DNA from: Geomonas paludis
GTDB lineage: Bacteria; Desulfobacterota; Desulfuromonadia; Geobacterales; Geobacteraceae
Assembly (NCBI RefSeq): GCF_014193585.1
Contig: NZ_BLXY01000018.1
Location: 1-51,038, forward strand
Length of the DNA: 51,038 nucleotides
Direction: 5' to 3'
The notes under the pieces are model-generated. The model searched no databases. It saw only the letters and a list, made by a program, of their open reading frames with translations, and was not told the DNA's origin. The translations under genes and the position numbers were made by a program. Position 1 is the stretch's first letter. Every line of letters begins with the position of its first letter. Positions 16,103 through 24,780 of the stretch are shown piece by piece.

Positions 16103-16816
16103 CTAGAGGCCGCCGACCAGGGTCAGCGTCACTTCACCGACCTTCATGGCGGTGGTTATCTTCACGGGGATCCTGCGGTCGTCGTCGGTAAACCAGAAGG
16201 TGGCATTGCCGACCTTGGCCTCCTGGCCGTTATGACTGAGGCGGGAGGTAACCATCACGGTCTTGAACTTCCCCAACGGCGTCGCCAACTCCTGCCGCTG
16301 CACCACCCGGACTTCGGTATGCCACAGCCGCTTGGTGTCGTAGATGTCGAAGGAGATGGAGCGGCCCGGTGAGAGGTCGCTGCCCCGTATGAAGTAGATA
16401 CTGGAGAGGTTGTCGTAGGTCCTCGGGGTGATGGCATCGGTCCGCTCGACCTTTTTCAGAAGGTCGATGCTGTTGGCCTTGAGCGACGAGAAGTTGAAGG
16501 TCGCCTGGCGCGCGGCGCGGTAGCTCCCCTCACGCTTGTTCTCCCGGAAGAATTTCGGGGCGCCGGCGCGGGTGGTCACCGATTCGGTGCGGTCGTCGAT
16601 CTTGAAGAAGGCGGAGACGACGCCGGTCGAGCGGATGGTGTTGGTAAGGCGCAGCTCGTCCCCCTGCGGCGTCACTTCCAGGACTGCCGACCCGGCCTTC
16701 ATGCCGGACCAGGTCACGTCGTAGACCAGGCGCTCGGGGACGGGAAAGGCCGATGCCGATGCGGCCATGAGCAGAAGGACAAGGATGGGGGATATCAGGG
16801 CGCGGAGATTTTCCAT
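16103..16816 (-). CDS. DUF3108 periplasmic protein
   Basis: 237 residues from ATG 16816; an upstream in-frame ATG at 16834 is possible but adds residues ahead of the signal peptide. The signal peptide (ALISPILVLLLMAASASA) precedes FPVPERLVYDVTWSGMKAGSA, the classic DUF3108 opening. Later features fit the family: RLTNTIRSTGVVSAFFKIDDR, a YDTKRLWHTEVRVV strand, and the C-terminal FWFTDDDRRIPVKITTAMKVG. The fold is a beta-rich periplasmic domain of unknown function, often linked to envelope biogenesis. It is 43 bp downstream of a small cysteine-protein gene on the same strand. Confidence 0.85.
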   Translation of the reverse strand: MENLRALISPILVLLLMAASASAFPVPERLVYDVTWSGMKAGSAVLEVTPQGDELRLTNTIRSTGVVSAFFKIDDRTESVTTRAGAPKFFRENKREGSYRAARQATFNFSSLKANSIDLLKKVERTDAITPRTYDNLSSIYFIRGSDLSPGRSISFDIYDTKRLWHTEVRVVQRQELATPLGKFKTVMVTSRLSHNGQEAKVGNATFWFTDDDRRIPVKITTAMKVGEVTLTLVGGL

Positions 16817-16859
16817 CCCTAGAGGGTACAGCAATATTGATTTTTTTAACCTGGGATTT

Positions 16860-17042
16860 TCAGGCTTCGGCGACCCGGACGGCGCTGCGGGTCAGCCGGT
16901 GATACCACTCGCAGGTCTCCGTTTTGACGCCGCACTGAAGGCAGGGGTTACCGCCGGTTCGAAACCAGAGGTAGACGAAACGGTGGGAGTTACTTACTGC
17001 TTCGCAACTACTGCCGACATAGTCGCTCATCGTTATTCTCAT
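16860..17042 (-). CDS. 60-residue cysteine-containing protein
   Basis: The start is ATG 17040-17042, preceded by AAGGAGGTG at ideal distance, which picks this short product out of a longer spurious frame. The protein has four cysteines: one near residue 13 and three in NPCLQCGVKTETCEW. The CxxC-x6-C arrangement suggests metal binding. The rest is polar and aromatic (RFVYLWFRTGG) with no signal peptide. I recognise no family. It lies 43 bp upstream of the DUF3108 gene on the same strand and may be co-transcribed. The strong ribosome site is the main evidence for a real gene. Confidence 0.6.
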   Translation of the reverse strand: MRITMSDYVGSSCEAVSNSHRFVYLWFRTGGNPCLQCGVKTETCEWYHRLTRSAVRVAEA

Positions 17043-17185
17043 AGAGCACCTCCTTGATGGCAATAAGAGTACAAGATTGTGCTGTAGTTGCATCGAAGAG
17101 ATAAAAAAAATGTCTATGTGAGTGAAAGGTACTTCACAATCAGTGCCCATCATGAGCAGGGGCTTGCGCCGCATAGGTCCACCTT

Positions 17186-17317
17186 CCCTCTCCCTCCGGG
17201 AGAGGGTGCCCGAAGGGCGGGTGAGGGAGGTGCAACCCAAGCGGGATCCTTGCCTGGTGCAGCGCCCTCACCCCAGCCCTCTCCCGGAGGGAGAGGGGGA
17301 TGGGCATCTTGGCGGAA
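17186..17317. repeat. Dispersed palindromic repeat family A, copy 1 (about 130 bp)
   Basis: The element starts CCCTCTCCCTCCGGGAGAGG, continues TGCCCGAAGGGCGGGTGAGG, and after a short variable centre ends with the inverse CCTCACCCCAGCCCTCTCCC plus GGAGGGAGAGGGGGATGGG and CTTGGCGGAA. A second copy is at 31426-31554. Each arm also folds by itself. It resembles a BIME or small MITE. Outside it, the gap 17043-17400 shows only the terminator at 17341. Confidence 0.88.
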
Positions 17318-17340
17318 GATCATCGCTAGACAGGAAAAGC

Positions 17341-17375
17341 AAAGCGGCAGGAGCCTCAAGGCCGCCTGCCGCTTT
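17341..17375 (-). terminator. Terminator of the acetate CoA-transferase gene
   Basis: AAAGCGGCAG / CTGCCGCTTT perfect 10-bp stem; on the minus strand it is followed by GCTTTTCC. Confidence 0.82.
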
Positions 17376-17400
17376 ACTGCCATCTTTTACAGTGCGGGAG

Positions 17401-18963
17401 CTAGATGTCCCAGTTGTCGATCTTCATGGTGCCCTTCTTGGCCAGGTTCACCTGCATCTTGAAGACGCGGTCCAGAAGCTGCGGCTCGTGGCCGGCCTTC
17501 CTGCCCAGGCAGTCGTGGGCGGCGCGCTCGAAGTAGTCGGCCAGAAGCGGCTTGTAGTCGGGATGCGCGCACTTCTGGATGATGAGCTTGGCGCGGCTCT
17601 TGGGATCGAGACCGCGCAGGTCGGCCAGACCCTGCTCGGTGACCAGGACGTCGAGGTCGTGTTCGGTGTGGTCGACGTGCGGCACGTGCGGCACGACGCA
17701 GGTGATGCCGGTCGGGTCGGTCTTGGTCGGGCGCGCCGACGGCGTGTGCATGATGGAGAGGTAGGCGTTTCTCAGGAAGTCGCCGGAGCCGCCGATGCCG
17801 TTGATCATCCTGGTGCCGCCGACCAGGGTGGAGTTGGCGTGGGCGTAGATGTCGAACTCCACCGGGGTGTTCATGGCGATGCAGCCCAGACGACGGATCG
17901 GCTCGGGGTGGTTGGCGATGGAGAGGGGGCGCATCATCACTTTGTTCGAGTACTTGTCCCAGTTGCCGTAGAAGCGCTTGAAGCCGTCCACGGAGAAGGA
18001 GAGCGAGACGGTGGAGGCGAAGTCGAGCTTGCCGGAGTCGAAGAAGTCGAGCATGGTGTCCTGCAGCACCTCGGTCCAGACCTTCAATCCGGTGAAGGGG
18101 CCGTTGGCCAGGCCGCCGATGACGGCATTGGCGATGGAGCCGACGCCCGACTGCAGCGGCAGGAGGTTCTTGGGCAGGCGTCCCGCCTTCACCTCGGCGG
18201 AGAAGAAGTCGATGATGTGCGCCGCGATGGCCTCGGAGGTGTCGTCCTGCTCGCTGAAGGCGCGGCCGTTGTCCGGCTTGTCCGACTCGACGATGGCGAC
18301 GATCTTGTCGTTGTCGACGCGGACGTAGGGGGAGCCGGCGCGGTCGTCGACGCGGCAGATGAGGTAGGGCAGCCGGTTCGGCGGGGTGATCGGCTCGACG
18401 ATGTCGTGCAGACCTTCGAAGTTCGGGATCGAGGTGTTGATCTCGATGATGATCTTGTCGGCGATCTGGACGATCTCGGGAACGGCGCCGCAGGAGGCGG
18501 TGAGCACCAGGTCGCCGTTTTCGGTGATGGCGGAGCACTCGATGATGGCCAGGTCGAGCCGGCCGCCGTTGTCCTTGGTGTAGAAGCCGTAGCCCAGGTC
18601 CTGGGCGAACATGGAGAGATGCTTGTCGCCCATGCGGATACGCCCGTCGTTGATGCCGGCCTGGATGTTCTTGCCGGTCTGGTAGGGCCAGCGGCGGTCG
18701 ATCATGTCCAGGGAGGCCCAGCGGTCCTCGGTCTCGACGCCGACCGAGGCGCCGATGAAGAGGTTGAACCTAAGCTTTCCCTGCAGCTGGTTCTTTTCGA
18801 CGTGGTCGGCGAGGGCGATGGGCACCGCTTTCGGGTAGCCGGCGGGGGTGAAGCCGGACCAGCCGAGATTCATGCCGTTTTTGAACATGGGTATTACCTG
18901 GTCGACGGTGGTGATCCGGGAGTGAAGGCTGGACTTTCTGATCCTGTTGTGCAACTCAGACAT
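17401..18963 (-). CDS. Acetyl-CoA hydrolase/transferase family, probable succinyl:acetate CoA-transferase
   Basis: 520 residues from ATG 18963 (AAAGGAGGATC upstream; a longer open frame is not supported). The sequence covers the whole class I CoA-transferase of the Ato/AarC type: [19 protein letters not shown] at the start, a [15 protein letters not shown] nucleotide-like loop, [18 protein letters not shown] carrying the likely catalytic Glu, [13 protein letters not shown], and [14 protein letters not shown] near the C-terminus. In Geobacter such enzymes exchange CoA between succinyl-CoA and acetate, feeding acetate into the TCA cycle without ATP. A TetR regulator is encoded divergently. A palindrome sits in the promoter spacer of this gene, so repression by that regulator is likely. 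Confidence 0.88.
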   Translation of the reverse strand: MSELHNRIRKSSLHSRITTVDQVIPMFKNGMNLGWSGFTPAGYPKAVPIALADHVEKNQLQGKLRFNLFIGASVGVETEDRWASLDMIDRRWPYQTGKNIQAGINDGRIRMGDKHLSMFAQDLGYGFYTKDNGGRLDLAIIECSAITENGDLVLTASCGAVPEIVQIADKIIIEINTSIPNFEGLHDIVEPITPPNRLPYLICRVDDRAGSPYVRVDNDKIVAIVESDKPDNGRAFSEQDDTSEAIAAHIIDFFSAEVKAGRLPKNLLPLQSGVGSIANAVIGGLANGPFTGLKVWTEVLQDTMLDFFDSGKLDFASTVSLSFSVDGFKRFYGNWDKYSNKVMMRPLSIANHPEPIRRLGCIAMNTPVEFDIYAHANSTLVGGTRMINGIGGSGDFLRNAYLSIMHTPSARPTKTDPTGITCVVPHVPHVDHTEHDLDVLVTEQGLADLRGLDPKSRAKLIIQKCAHPDYKPLLADYFERAAHDCLGRKAGHEPQLLDRVFKMQVNLAKKGTMKIDNWDI

Positions 18964-19029
18964 TAATCTGGATCCTCCTTTGCTGATGTCATCCCGTTCG
19001 TGCGACGGGAAAGAGAACAATTAAAATAA

Positions 19030-19058
19030 ATTATCGAACGAACGTTCGGCGAATACAA
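19030..19058 (-). promoter_or_regulatory. CoA-transferase promoter with a built-in TetR-type operator
   Basis: On the minus strand TTGTAT, 17-bp spacer, GATAAT. The spacer contains the perfect palindrome CGAACGTTCG (19039-19048) with further CGAACG and TTCGGCG half-site text on its flanks. Binding there would block RNA polymerase. Confidence 0.65.
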
Positions 19059-19155
19059 CATAACAGTACGATGTTTTATTTGCAATATAGAATTGGTATT
19101 TGGCCTGTTTTTTTGCTAATGTTGGCGCGCGTGAATTACGTGGCCGGGGTAGGCA

Positions 19156-19749
19156 ATGGAAAAAACGGAGTGCAACAAGAAGTTATTGGATGTGGCGACG
19201 CAGCTCTTCTCGGAGCGGGGGCTGCATGGGGTGAGTATCCGGGAACTGTCCCAGGCGGCGGGGGCCAGCATCTCGATGATCTCGTATCATTTCGGGGGGA
19301 AGGAAGGCCTTTACTCCGCGGTGCTGCAGCGACAGTTCGCTTGCTTTGCGGAGATCCACGAGATCAGGGAGCGGGTGAGCGACCCGGTGGAGATGGTGGA
19401 GAGCTACCTGCGCTGGACCTTCCGCAGGCACCGGGACAACCCGTACCTCCTGCGCTTTTACACCAGTGAGTTGACCAACCCGACGGCTTTTTTCAGCACG
19501 CTGGTCATGCCGGTCATCGACGAGGTGATCGTGATCATGGCCAAGGCCATCGAGGAGGGGAAGCGGCAGCGGAAGTTCCGCGCGGATGTGGACCCGACCA
19601 ACGCGGCGCTGGCGCTGGCGGGGATGGTGAATTACTTCTTCTTGAGCAGCCTGGCCACCGAGAACCTGATCAGCCACTCGCCGGAGCGGGACGAGGAACT
19701 GGTGCAGCAGTACCTGAAGATCTTCACCTGCGGGGTGGGGGCTAGCTGA
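19156..19749 (+). CDS. TetR/AcrR-family transcription regulator
   Basis: 197 residues; ATG 19156 follows GGGGTAGG. The N-terminal helix-turn-helix is clear: LLDVATQLFSERGLHGVSIRELSQAAG, then SISMISYHFGGKEGLYSAVL. The C-terminal region (about 60-195) is an all-helical ligand and dimer domain. The LRWTFRRHRDNPYLLRFYTSEL segment resembles regulators of fatty-acid and CoA-ester metabolism. The gene is divergent from the CoA-transferase gene, with a 192-bp intergenic region holding a CGAACGTTCG palindrome between the -35 and -10 boxes. It is therefore probably a repressor of acetate use that responds to an acyl-CoA or related metabolite (inference). Confidence 0.85.
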   Translation: MEKTECNKKLLDVATQLFSERGLHGVSIRELSQAAGASISMISYHFGGKEGLYSAVLQRQFACFAEIHEIRERVSDPVEMVESYLRWTFRRHRDNPYLLRFYTSELTNPTAFFSTLVMPVIDEVIVIMAKAIEEGKRQRKFRADVDPTNAALALAGMVNYFFLSSLATENLISHSPERDEELVQQYLKIFTCGVGAS

Positions 19750-19762
19750 GGGAGGGGGCGCT

Positions 19763-20107
19763 TTATCCTTCGAGAATGGCGCGAACCTTTAGGATGACTT
19801 CTTCGAGCACTCCCCTACTAGCCCTGCCGCCTTTCTCTGCTCGTCGTACTTGCCAGTCCAACGATTTCACCTGGTCGGCCAATATGACACCCCGGACAGT
19901 GGTAACTCCAGCAACTGCCACCTCGAACGGGTAGCCCTTTACCTGCGAGGTGATTGGGCAGCAGAGCATGAGGCTGGTTTTCTTATTGTAGTTGCGCGGC
20001 GACAGCACGAAAGCTGGGCGTCGGCCGGCATGCTCGTGGCCCGCCTGAGGATCGAAATCAAGCCATACCACCTCTCCTCTGTCGGGAACGTAACCCGCCG
20101 CTGTCAT
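19763..20107 (-). CDS. mazF: MazF/PemK-family endoribonuclease toxin
   Basis: 114 residues. The start ATG 20107 overlaps the antitoxin stop by 4 bp (ATGA), which is typical of translational coupling. Family motifs are RGEVVWLDFDPQAGHEHAGRRP (substrate loop), AFVLSPRNYN, CCPITSQVKGYPFEV and GVILADQVKSLDW, with the LEEVILKVRAIL helix at the end. MazF toxins cut single-stranded RNA at short sequences and are held inactive by MazE. The Asp-Arg and Arg-Arg positions needed for cleavage look intact. The gene ends 13 bp from the end of the convergent TetR gene. Confidence 0.92.
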   Translation of the reverse strand: MTAAGYVPDRGEVVWLDFDPQAGHEHAGRRPAFVLSPRNYNKKTSLMLCCPITSQVKGYPFEVAVAGVTTVRGVILADQVKSLDWQVRRAEKGGRASRGVLEEVILKVRAILEG

Positions 20108-20346
20108 AGCAATTCCCTGCCAACTGGTTTTCCGCAACTAACCTCGGCATGCAGGTTTTCCTCGTTGATTCCATCGAGGAGGGCGTCCAGCGAAAGAACC
20201 TTGTTAACGATGGGCTTGATGACTATGTACCCCTCCTGCCTGGTGATCTCTACCGGCGACTCCGCTTCGATACCACACTCTGCCGCTATTGACTTCGGCA
20301 AGCGCACTGCCAGGCTGTTGCCCCATTTTTGAGCTTTCGCTACCAT
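20104..20346 (-). CDS. mazE: MazE-family antitoxin
   Basis: 80 residues from ATG 20346, preceded by AAAGGAGA. The N-terminus AKAQKWGNSLAVRLPKSIAAECG is the AbrB/MazE swapped-hairpin DNA-binding domain. EITRQEGYIVIKPI completes that barrel. The acidic C-terminal tail (LDALLDGINEENLHAE) is the part expected to wrap around MazF. It is the first gene of the toxin-antitoxin operon. The operon promoter TTGATA/TACACT lies 36 bp upstream of the start, close enough for autoregulation by the MazEF complex. Confidence 0.92.
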   Translation of the reverse strand: MVAKAQKWGNSLAVRLPKSIAAECGIEAESPVEITRQEGYIVIKPIVNKVLSLDALLDGINEENLHAEVSCGKPVGRELL

Positions 20347-20381
20347 GTAGATCTCCTTTCTTCTGAATCCACCCAAGAGCG

Positions 20382-20410
20382 AGTGTAGCAAGGTATCTAC
20401 AATGTATCAA
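20382..20410 (-). promoter_or_regulatory. Promoter of the mazEF operon
   Basis: On the minus strand TTGATA, 17-bp spacer, TACACT. The spacer carries GTAGATAC and GTATC words that could form the autoregulatory site. Confidence 0.6.
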
Positions 20411-20424
20411 TAGGTCTGGAAGGG

Positions 20425-21354
20425 TTACACTTTCGCAGGGAGCTTGTGGCAGTCGACGGTGCAGCGCTCGCAGCCGCCGGGACAGGGCTCGAGGTGCACC
20501 AGGATGTGGCTGTAGGGGAGACGGCGCTCGATCTCGGCGGTGATCTCGTGGCTCACGGTGTGCGCGGCCTCAACGGTCATCTGCCTGGGGACGACGAGGT
20601 GCGTGTCGACGTAGCGCAGGTGCCCCGACTTGCGGGTGCGCAGCTTGTGGTACTCGATCAGGTGCTCGCGGTAGTGCTCCAGGACATCGTGGATCACGGC
20701 CTCTTCTTCTTCCGGCAGTTTCACGTCCAGGATGTGGAAGAAGGCGCTCCTGGTGAGGTCCCAGGCCGCCTTGATGATCATGAGGGCGACCACGATGGCG
20801 ACGATCGGGTCGAGCATAGGGATCCCGGTGATCTTTATGGCGACCAGACCGCCCAGGACACCGGCCGAGGTGTAGACGTCGGTGCGCAGGTGCATGGCGT
20901 CGGCTTCCAGCGCCACCGAGTCGGTAGCGGCGGCCACGTTCAACAGGTGCCGGGAGACCAGGTAGTTGGCGACGGCCGAGACGGCCATCACCGCGGCACC
21001 CAGGCCGAGCCCCTCGATTTCCACCACGCCGGTGCGGAGCTTTTGCACCGCCTCCCAGATGATGTAGAAGGCGGCGCCGAAGATGAGGACGGCCTCGATG
21101 GTGCCGGCGACGTTCTCGATCTTGCCGTGCCCGTAGTGGTGATCTTCGTCGGCGGGCTTGCCCGACTCGCGCACCGAGTACCAGGCGATGCCCGCCGCCA
21201 CCAGGTCCACGCCGGAGTGCACCGCCTCGGACAGCACCGAAACCGAGCCGGTGATCATGCCGACCGCAAGCTTGGCGACCACCAGCGTCGCGTTCGAGGC
21301 CACCGACAGACGGGCGGCTCTCCTTTTCAATAGATCGTGTTCTGCTGAAACCAT
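20425..21354 (-). CDS. Cation diffusion facilitator (CDF) metal exporter
   Basis: 309 residues; ATG 21354 follows AAAGGGGA. Six TM helices with the family signatures SEAVHSGVD in TM2, HHYGHGKIEN at the TM2-TM3 loop, and EADAMHLRTDVYTS in TM5. The metal site is therefore of the HxxxD type in both helices (Zn/Co/Fe/Mn exporters). The C-terminal cytoplasmic domain (VDTHLVVPRQMTVEAAHTVS, HILVHLEPCP) has the usual ferredoxin-like fold. Unusual is the end: PCPGGCERCTVDCHKLP, four Cys and a His in 14 residues, which could sense or load metal. CDF proteins export divalent metals in exchange for protons. No metal-responsive operator was recognised. Confidence 0.9.
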   Translation of the reverse strand: MVSAEHDLLKRRAARLSVASNATLVVAKLAVGMITGSVSVLSEAVHSGVDLVAAGIAWYSVRESGKPADEDHHYGHGKIENVAGTIEAVLIFGAAFYIIWEAVQKLRTGVVEIEGLGLGAAVMAVSAVANYLVSRHLLNVAAATDSVALEADAMHLRTDVYTSAGVLGGLVAIKITGIPMLDPIVAIVVALMIIKAAWDLTRSAFFHILDVKLPEEEEAVIHDVLEHYREHLIEYHKLRTRKSGHLRYVDTHLVVPRQMTVEAAHTVSHEITAEIERRLPYSHILVHLEPCPGGCERCTVDCHKLPAKV

Positions 21355-21400
21355 GGCGCTCCCCTTTCACCTTGTGACCCGCTACGGCCTCCGGACGTGA

Positions 21401-21425
21401 AAAAGGCCACGTTTCACGCGGCCTT
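21401..21425 (-). terminator. Terminator of the first chemoreceptor gene
   Basis: On the minus strand AAGGCCGC-GTGAAAC-GTGGCCTT followed by TTTCAC. It also lies in the leader region of the CDF gene. Confidence 0.75.
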
Positions 21426-21526
21426 CTCAACTTCACCTGTTTTCAGCGGTATCTGTGTCTATACAACTTCCCACCGGGGCCTGTCAACCGTTAGAGCATT
21501 TGCACCGGCGTGCATGAGACGGGTGC

Positions 21527-23167
21527 TTAGAGCTTGAAGCGCTGCACGAGGTCCTGAAGCTGGGCGGCGTAGGTCGTGAGGCTTCCCGCTTCGACTGCGG
21601 ATTCGCTGGCCCCCTGCGAGGTCCGCGCCACGACCTGGGTGATCCTGTGCATGTTGCCGGCGATTTCCGAGGTCGTTGCCGTCTGCTCCTCGGCTGCCGT
21701 GGCGATCTGCCCCACCTGCATGGCGACCGCCTGCACCAGGTCCAGGATTTCACCCAGGGCCGCACCGGATTTACCCGCCTCTTCGGTCCCCGAGGCCACC
21801 TGCTCGACCCCCTGTTCCATAGCGGCAACCGCTTCTCTTGTTTCGCCCTGGATCGCCTTGATCATTTCCGCGATCTCACGGGTGGCCCGCGTGGTCCTTT
21901 CGGCCAGGGCCCTGACCTCGTCGGCCACCACGGCGAAACCTCTGCCCTGTTCGCCGGCACGTGCCGCCTCGATGGCCGCATTGAGGGCAAGGAGGTTGGT
22001 CTGGTCGGCGATGTCCTCTATGGTGCCGATGATTGCCCCGATCTGGTCCGATCTCTCGCCGAGGCCCGCCACCGTCTGCGCCGATTCCCTGACCCGGTCC
22101 GCGATCTGCCCCATGACCGCGATGGTGCGCTCCACTACAGCCGCGCCGTCGCTTGCCGAATGCATGGCGCGTTGCGCGCCCTGCGCGGCTTGGTGACAGG
22201 TCGAGGCGATGTCGCCGGAGGTGGCGGACATCTGCTCGCCGGCAGTGGCTACGGTGCCGGACTGGGAGGCGACCTCTTCGGCCTCTTCGGCTATCCTGTC
22301 GGAGATGCCGTGCACCTGGTTGGCCGCGGCGCTGACCTGTTGCGAGGTGTTCGTCACCGCGCCGATCATGCCACGCAGGCTCTCCGTCATGGTCTTCATG
22401 GCGGCCATCAGTTGACCGGTTTCGTCCCGCGAGGTGACCTCGATGCTCTGGGAAAGATCCCCGGTGGCGACCGTTTCGGCGACGCGGACCAGACGCGCCA
22501 GCGGCAAGGTGATGGAACGGGTGATAATGACCGAAAGGATGATGGCCATGAGGGCAGCGATGAGCGAAATGAAGGTGATGGTTACCTTTATCCGGTCGGC
22601 ACTGGTGCGGACGGCGGCGACCGTCTTGCCCATCTCGCGCTCCATAACTTTGGAAAACTCGCCTACCTGGCTTTCAGCCCGGTGGGTGGCGCTCTTGTAG
22701 GTGTCGATGGCGTGGTTGGCATCCTGGGTGGTGGTGATACGCCCGGCTTTTACTTCGTCGTACACCTTTTTGAACCCCGCCGCGTACTCGTCGCTCCCCT
22801 TCATGACCTTGCCGAGGATTTCCTTTTCCTCGGGGTGTTCTGCCAGTTTCAGCATGGCTTTATTCTGATCCTGAAACTTCTCGAAGGCTGCGTCCCACTT
22901 TTTCCTGTAGGCCTCCACCTTGGCGGCGTCGGCCATGTTGATGAACGCGTCCTTCTCGTAACGGCGCAGCATATTTATCTCGGCGCGGTTGGCCTGTGCC
23001 AGCTCGAGGAGCTTCGCGTGGGCGCCAGCGATCTCGTCTATGTGTGCGAGCATGCTGGTGGTGCCGGTGTACCCCAGCACCCCGAGCAGGATGATGATAA
23101 TGGTGGCGATGGAAAAGCAGACGTTGAGACGGGTGCCGATCCGGAAGCGGGATAAGAAGTTGAGCAT
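21527..23167 (-). CDS. Methyl-accepting chemotaxis protein (chemoreceptor 1)
   Basis: 546 residues; ATG 23167 follows GGAGGCAA. TM1 (about 15-34) and TM2 (about 195-217) flank a periplasmic all-helical sensor of the four-helix-bundle type. A HAMP domain follows ([20 protein letters not shown]). The long cytoplasmic coiled coil has the conserved hairpin tip [19 protein letters not shown] and [18 protein letters not shown] that binds CheA and CheW. No C-terminal pentapeptide for CheR docking is present. The signalling tip is nearly the same as in chemoreceptor 2 at 39860. A sigma-28-like promoter lies upstream, linking the gene to motility control. Confidence 0.95.
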   Translation of the reverse strand: MLNFLSRFRIGTRLNVCFSIATIIIILLGVLGYTGTTSMLAHIDEIAGAHAKLLELAQANRAEINMLRRYEKDAFINMADAAKVEAYRKKWDAAFEKFQDQNKAMLKLAEHPEEKEILGKVMKGSDEYAAGFKKVYDEVKAGRITTTQDANHAIDTYKSATHRAESQVGEFSKVMEREMGKTVAAVRTSADRIKVTITFISLIAALMAIILSVIITRSITLPLARLVRVAETVATGDLSQSIEVTSRDETGQLMAAMKTMTESLRGMIGAVTNTSQQVSAAANQVHGISDRIAEEAEEVASQSGTVATAGEQMSATSGDIASTCHQAAQGAQRAMHSASDGAAVVERTIAVMGQIADRVRESAQTVAGLGERSDQIGAIIGTIEDIADQTNLLALNAAIEAARAGEQGRGFAVVADEVRALAERTTRATREIAEMIKAIQGETREAVAAMEQGVEQVASGTEEAGKSGAALGEILDLVQAVAMQVGQIATAAEEQTATTSEIAGNMHRITQVVARTSQGASESAVEAGSLTTYAAQLQDLVQRFKL

Positions 23168-23246
23168 TGGGTTGCCTCCTGCATTTTTTATATGGACGGG
23201 TTAAGCCGGTTCGAGAGCGGGCGCACGTGCAGGCGCACTTCTTGGC

Positions 23247-23273
23247 GTATCGGCGACAGGTCGCGGTACTTGA
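23247..23273 (-). promoter_or_regulatory. Sigma-28 (FliA)-type promoter of chemoreceptor 1
   Basis: On the minus strand TCAA, 15 bp, GCCGATAC, close to the flagellar consensus TAAA-N15-GCCGATAA. The predicted start is about 70 nt before the gene. Confidence 0.65.
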
Positions 23274-23350
23274 GTGGAAGATGTTCCGGTGGGGACCGGA
23301 GTGAAGCGTGCACCGGGAGAAGTTAAGGGAATTGGCGGAGGAATGCGCCG

Positions 23351-23458
23351 GAGGAATGGTTCCGCAAGGTGCCTGGACCCTTGGTTCTCGGGGAAGGTGG
23401 CTGAGCTGAAAGGAGCGTTCCGCTCAAAGGGACAGGCACCTGACGGAGCCGGTCCCTT
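23351..23458. repeat. Dispersed inverted-repeat family B, copy 1 (degraded left arm)
   Basis: The right arm GGGACAGGCACCTGACGGAG-CCGGTCCC matches the right arm at 35151-35178. The left arm (TTCCGCAAGGTGCCTGGACCC) is a diverged partner. The centre GGAGCGTTCCGC is shared with the second copy. Confidence 0.75.
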
Positions 23459-23481
23459 CTGCCGCGCACCTTCTGTTCTCC

Positions 23482-23520
23482 AAAGAAAAAGGCCGCTGAT
23501 CTCTCAACGGCCTTTTCTTT
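23482..23520. terminator. Terminator after the 72-residue Cys protein gene
   Basis: AAAGAAAAAGGCCG / CGGCCTTTTCTTT stem with A-run and T-run flanks, so it can work in either direction. Confidence 0.85.
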
Positions 23521-23561
23521 GACGGCTACATGCTCACAAGGGAGTCGACCCGGGAGCGGGA

Positions 23562-23780
23562 TCAACCTTTGCCAAGGATCTCCCTGGCCCGATCGCCCTG
23601 GTTGGGGAACAGGTCTTCCGGCACGGCATCTTTTCCCAGTTCCTTGCGCACGATGTAGCGCGCACATCCCTCGAAATTGTCGTTGCAGTACATCATCTTG
23701 AAGACGTTGCTGGTGGACGGCATGTTGGCCATCCTGTCGTTGAAGAAAATACATCCGGACAAAAGCTCACAATCAGGCAT
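23562..23780 (-). CDS. Small conserved-looking cysteine protein (72 residues)
   Basis: ATG 23780 follows GAGGAGG. The sequence is MPDCELLSGCIFFND, then MYCNDNFEGCARY, with four cysteines as two pairs (C4, C10 and, near residues 32 and 39, C-x6-C). The pattern resembles small proteins found next to sensory or FeS genes in Geobacter, but I cannot name a family. There is no signal peptide. The C-terminal half is helical and charged (VRKELGKDAVPEDLF). A metal or redox centre in a dimer is possible. Monocistronic, with its own terminator. Confidence 0.7.
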   Translation of the reverse strand: MPDCELLSGCIFFNDRMANMPSTSNVFKMMYCNDNFEGCARYIVRKELGKDAVPEDLFPNQGDRAREILGKG

Positions 23781-23907
23781 TACACTCCTCCTCGAGGGTC
23801 TGACAAAGGCACGACTGGCATACGCCTTTGTATTGTGACTGGCGTCGTTATACCCGCGTTAGTCGTGTGACAATGTATACCTTTGCTCTTTTTGCCGCAA
23901 TAGGATT

Positions 23908-24780
23908 TTAAGAGGAGGCTAAGGGGTATTTGGGAATCCTGCGGGCGCTGATCAGGCTTGCTGCGGTGACCGAGCCGAGGATGAGCAGGCCGCCGGCGAT
24001 GGTGTTGGCGGAAGGGGTTTCGCCGAGCACCAGGAAGACCCAGACCGGGTTGAACACCGGCTCGATGACTGCGATCAGGTTGGCGGTAACTGCGGAGACG
24101 CGCTTGATGCCGTAGGAAAAGAAGAAGGAGGCGAGGCCGATCTGCACCACGCCCAGGGCGAGGATGCTGGCCAGCGCAGTCGTGGTGAACACCGGGAGCG
24201 GCAGGAACACGGCGGCGCCGAGCGCGACCACGGCGGCCACGGCATGCGAGGCCATGAACGAGTGCAGCGGGTCCCCATCCTTTTGCATGCGGGTGAAGAT
24301 GAACATGAGGGAGAAGGTGAAGGCCGAGGTCAGGGCCATGAGGTTGCCCGCGAGCTGCCCGGGGGAGAGGCGGTCCAAAAACAGCACCACCATCCCGGCG
24401 ATGGTCATCAGGAGCGCCAGCACCTGTTCGCGGTAGAGGCGCTCTTTCAGGAACAAGACGCTGAAGGCGGCGGTGAACACGGGGGCCAGGTACTGCAGCA
24501 GGATGGCGTTGGCGGCCGTGGTGCTCTTGTTGGCGGCGACGAAGAGGAGCATGGTGGCGGCGTTGGCGAGGGCGGCGCCGAAAAGCGCCTTGGACCACTG
24601 CAGCCGGACGGTGCCGACCAGTGCCAGCAGGAACAGGAAGGCGATCAGACTCCTCAGACCCGCGATGAGGAACGGGTTCCAGTCCAGGATTTTGATGAAA
24701 AGGCCGGCGAGGCTCCACAAAAAGCCGCAGACGACCATGGCGAGGGCGCCGGAGAGAGCAGGTGAAAATCTGGGTTCCAT
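23908..24780 (-). CDS. EamA/DMT-family transporter
   Basis: 290 residues with ten hydrophobic helices arranged as two EamA repeats (about 8-140 and 150-282). Diagnostic segments are VCGFLWSLAGLFIKILDWNPF, ALLMTIAGMVVLFLD, ANLIAVIEPVFNPVWVFLVLGE and IAGGLLILGSV. Such drug/metabolite exporters usually move amino acids, nucleotides or other small metabolites out of the cell; the substrate is unknown. Monocistronic on the minus strand. No ribosome site stands out, but the start at 24780 gives the normal family length. Confidence 0.88.
   Translation of the reverse strand: MEPRFSPALSGALAMVVCGFLWSLAGLFIKILDWNPFLIAGLRSLIAFLFLLALVGTVRLQWSKALFGAALANAATMLLFVAANKSTTAANAILLQYLAPVFTAAFSVLFLKERLYREQVLALLMTIAGMVVLFLDRLSPGQLAGNLMALTSAFTFSLMFIFTRMQKDGDPLHSFMASHAVAAVVALGAAVFLPLPVFTTTALASILALGVVQIGLASFFFSYGIKRVSAVTANLIAVIEPVFNPVWVFLVLGETPSANTIAGGLLILGSVTAASLISARRIPKYPLASS

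Noticed and set aside
17186..17317. CRISPR-like array
   Set aside because: Only one palindromic unit with no regularly spaced direct repeats or spacers; it is a dispersed element.
17122..18966. A 614-codon plus-strand frame over the CoA-transferase gene
   Set aside because: Antisense shadow full of Val, Gly and Asp; the minus strand encodes a recognisable CoA-transferase.
19100..19120. Sigma-54 site upstream of the TetR gene (TGGCC...TTGCT)
   Set aside because: GG and GC are separated by 11 bases, not the required 10.
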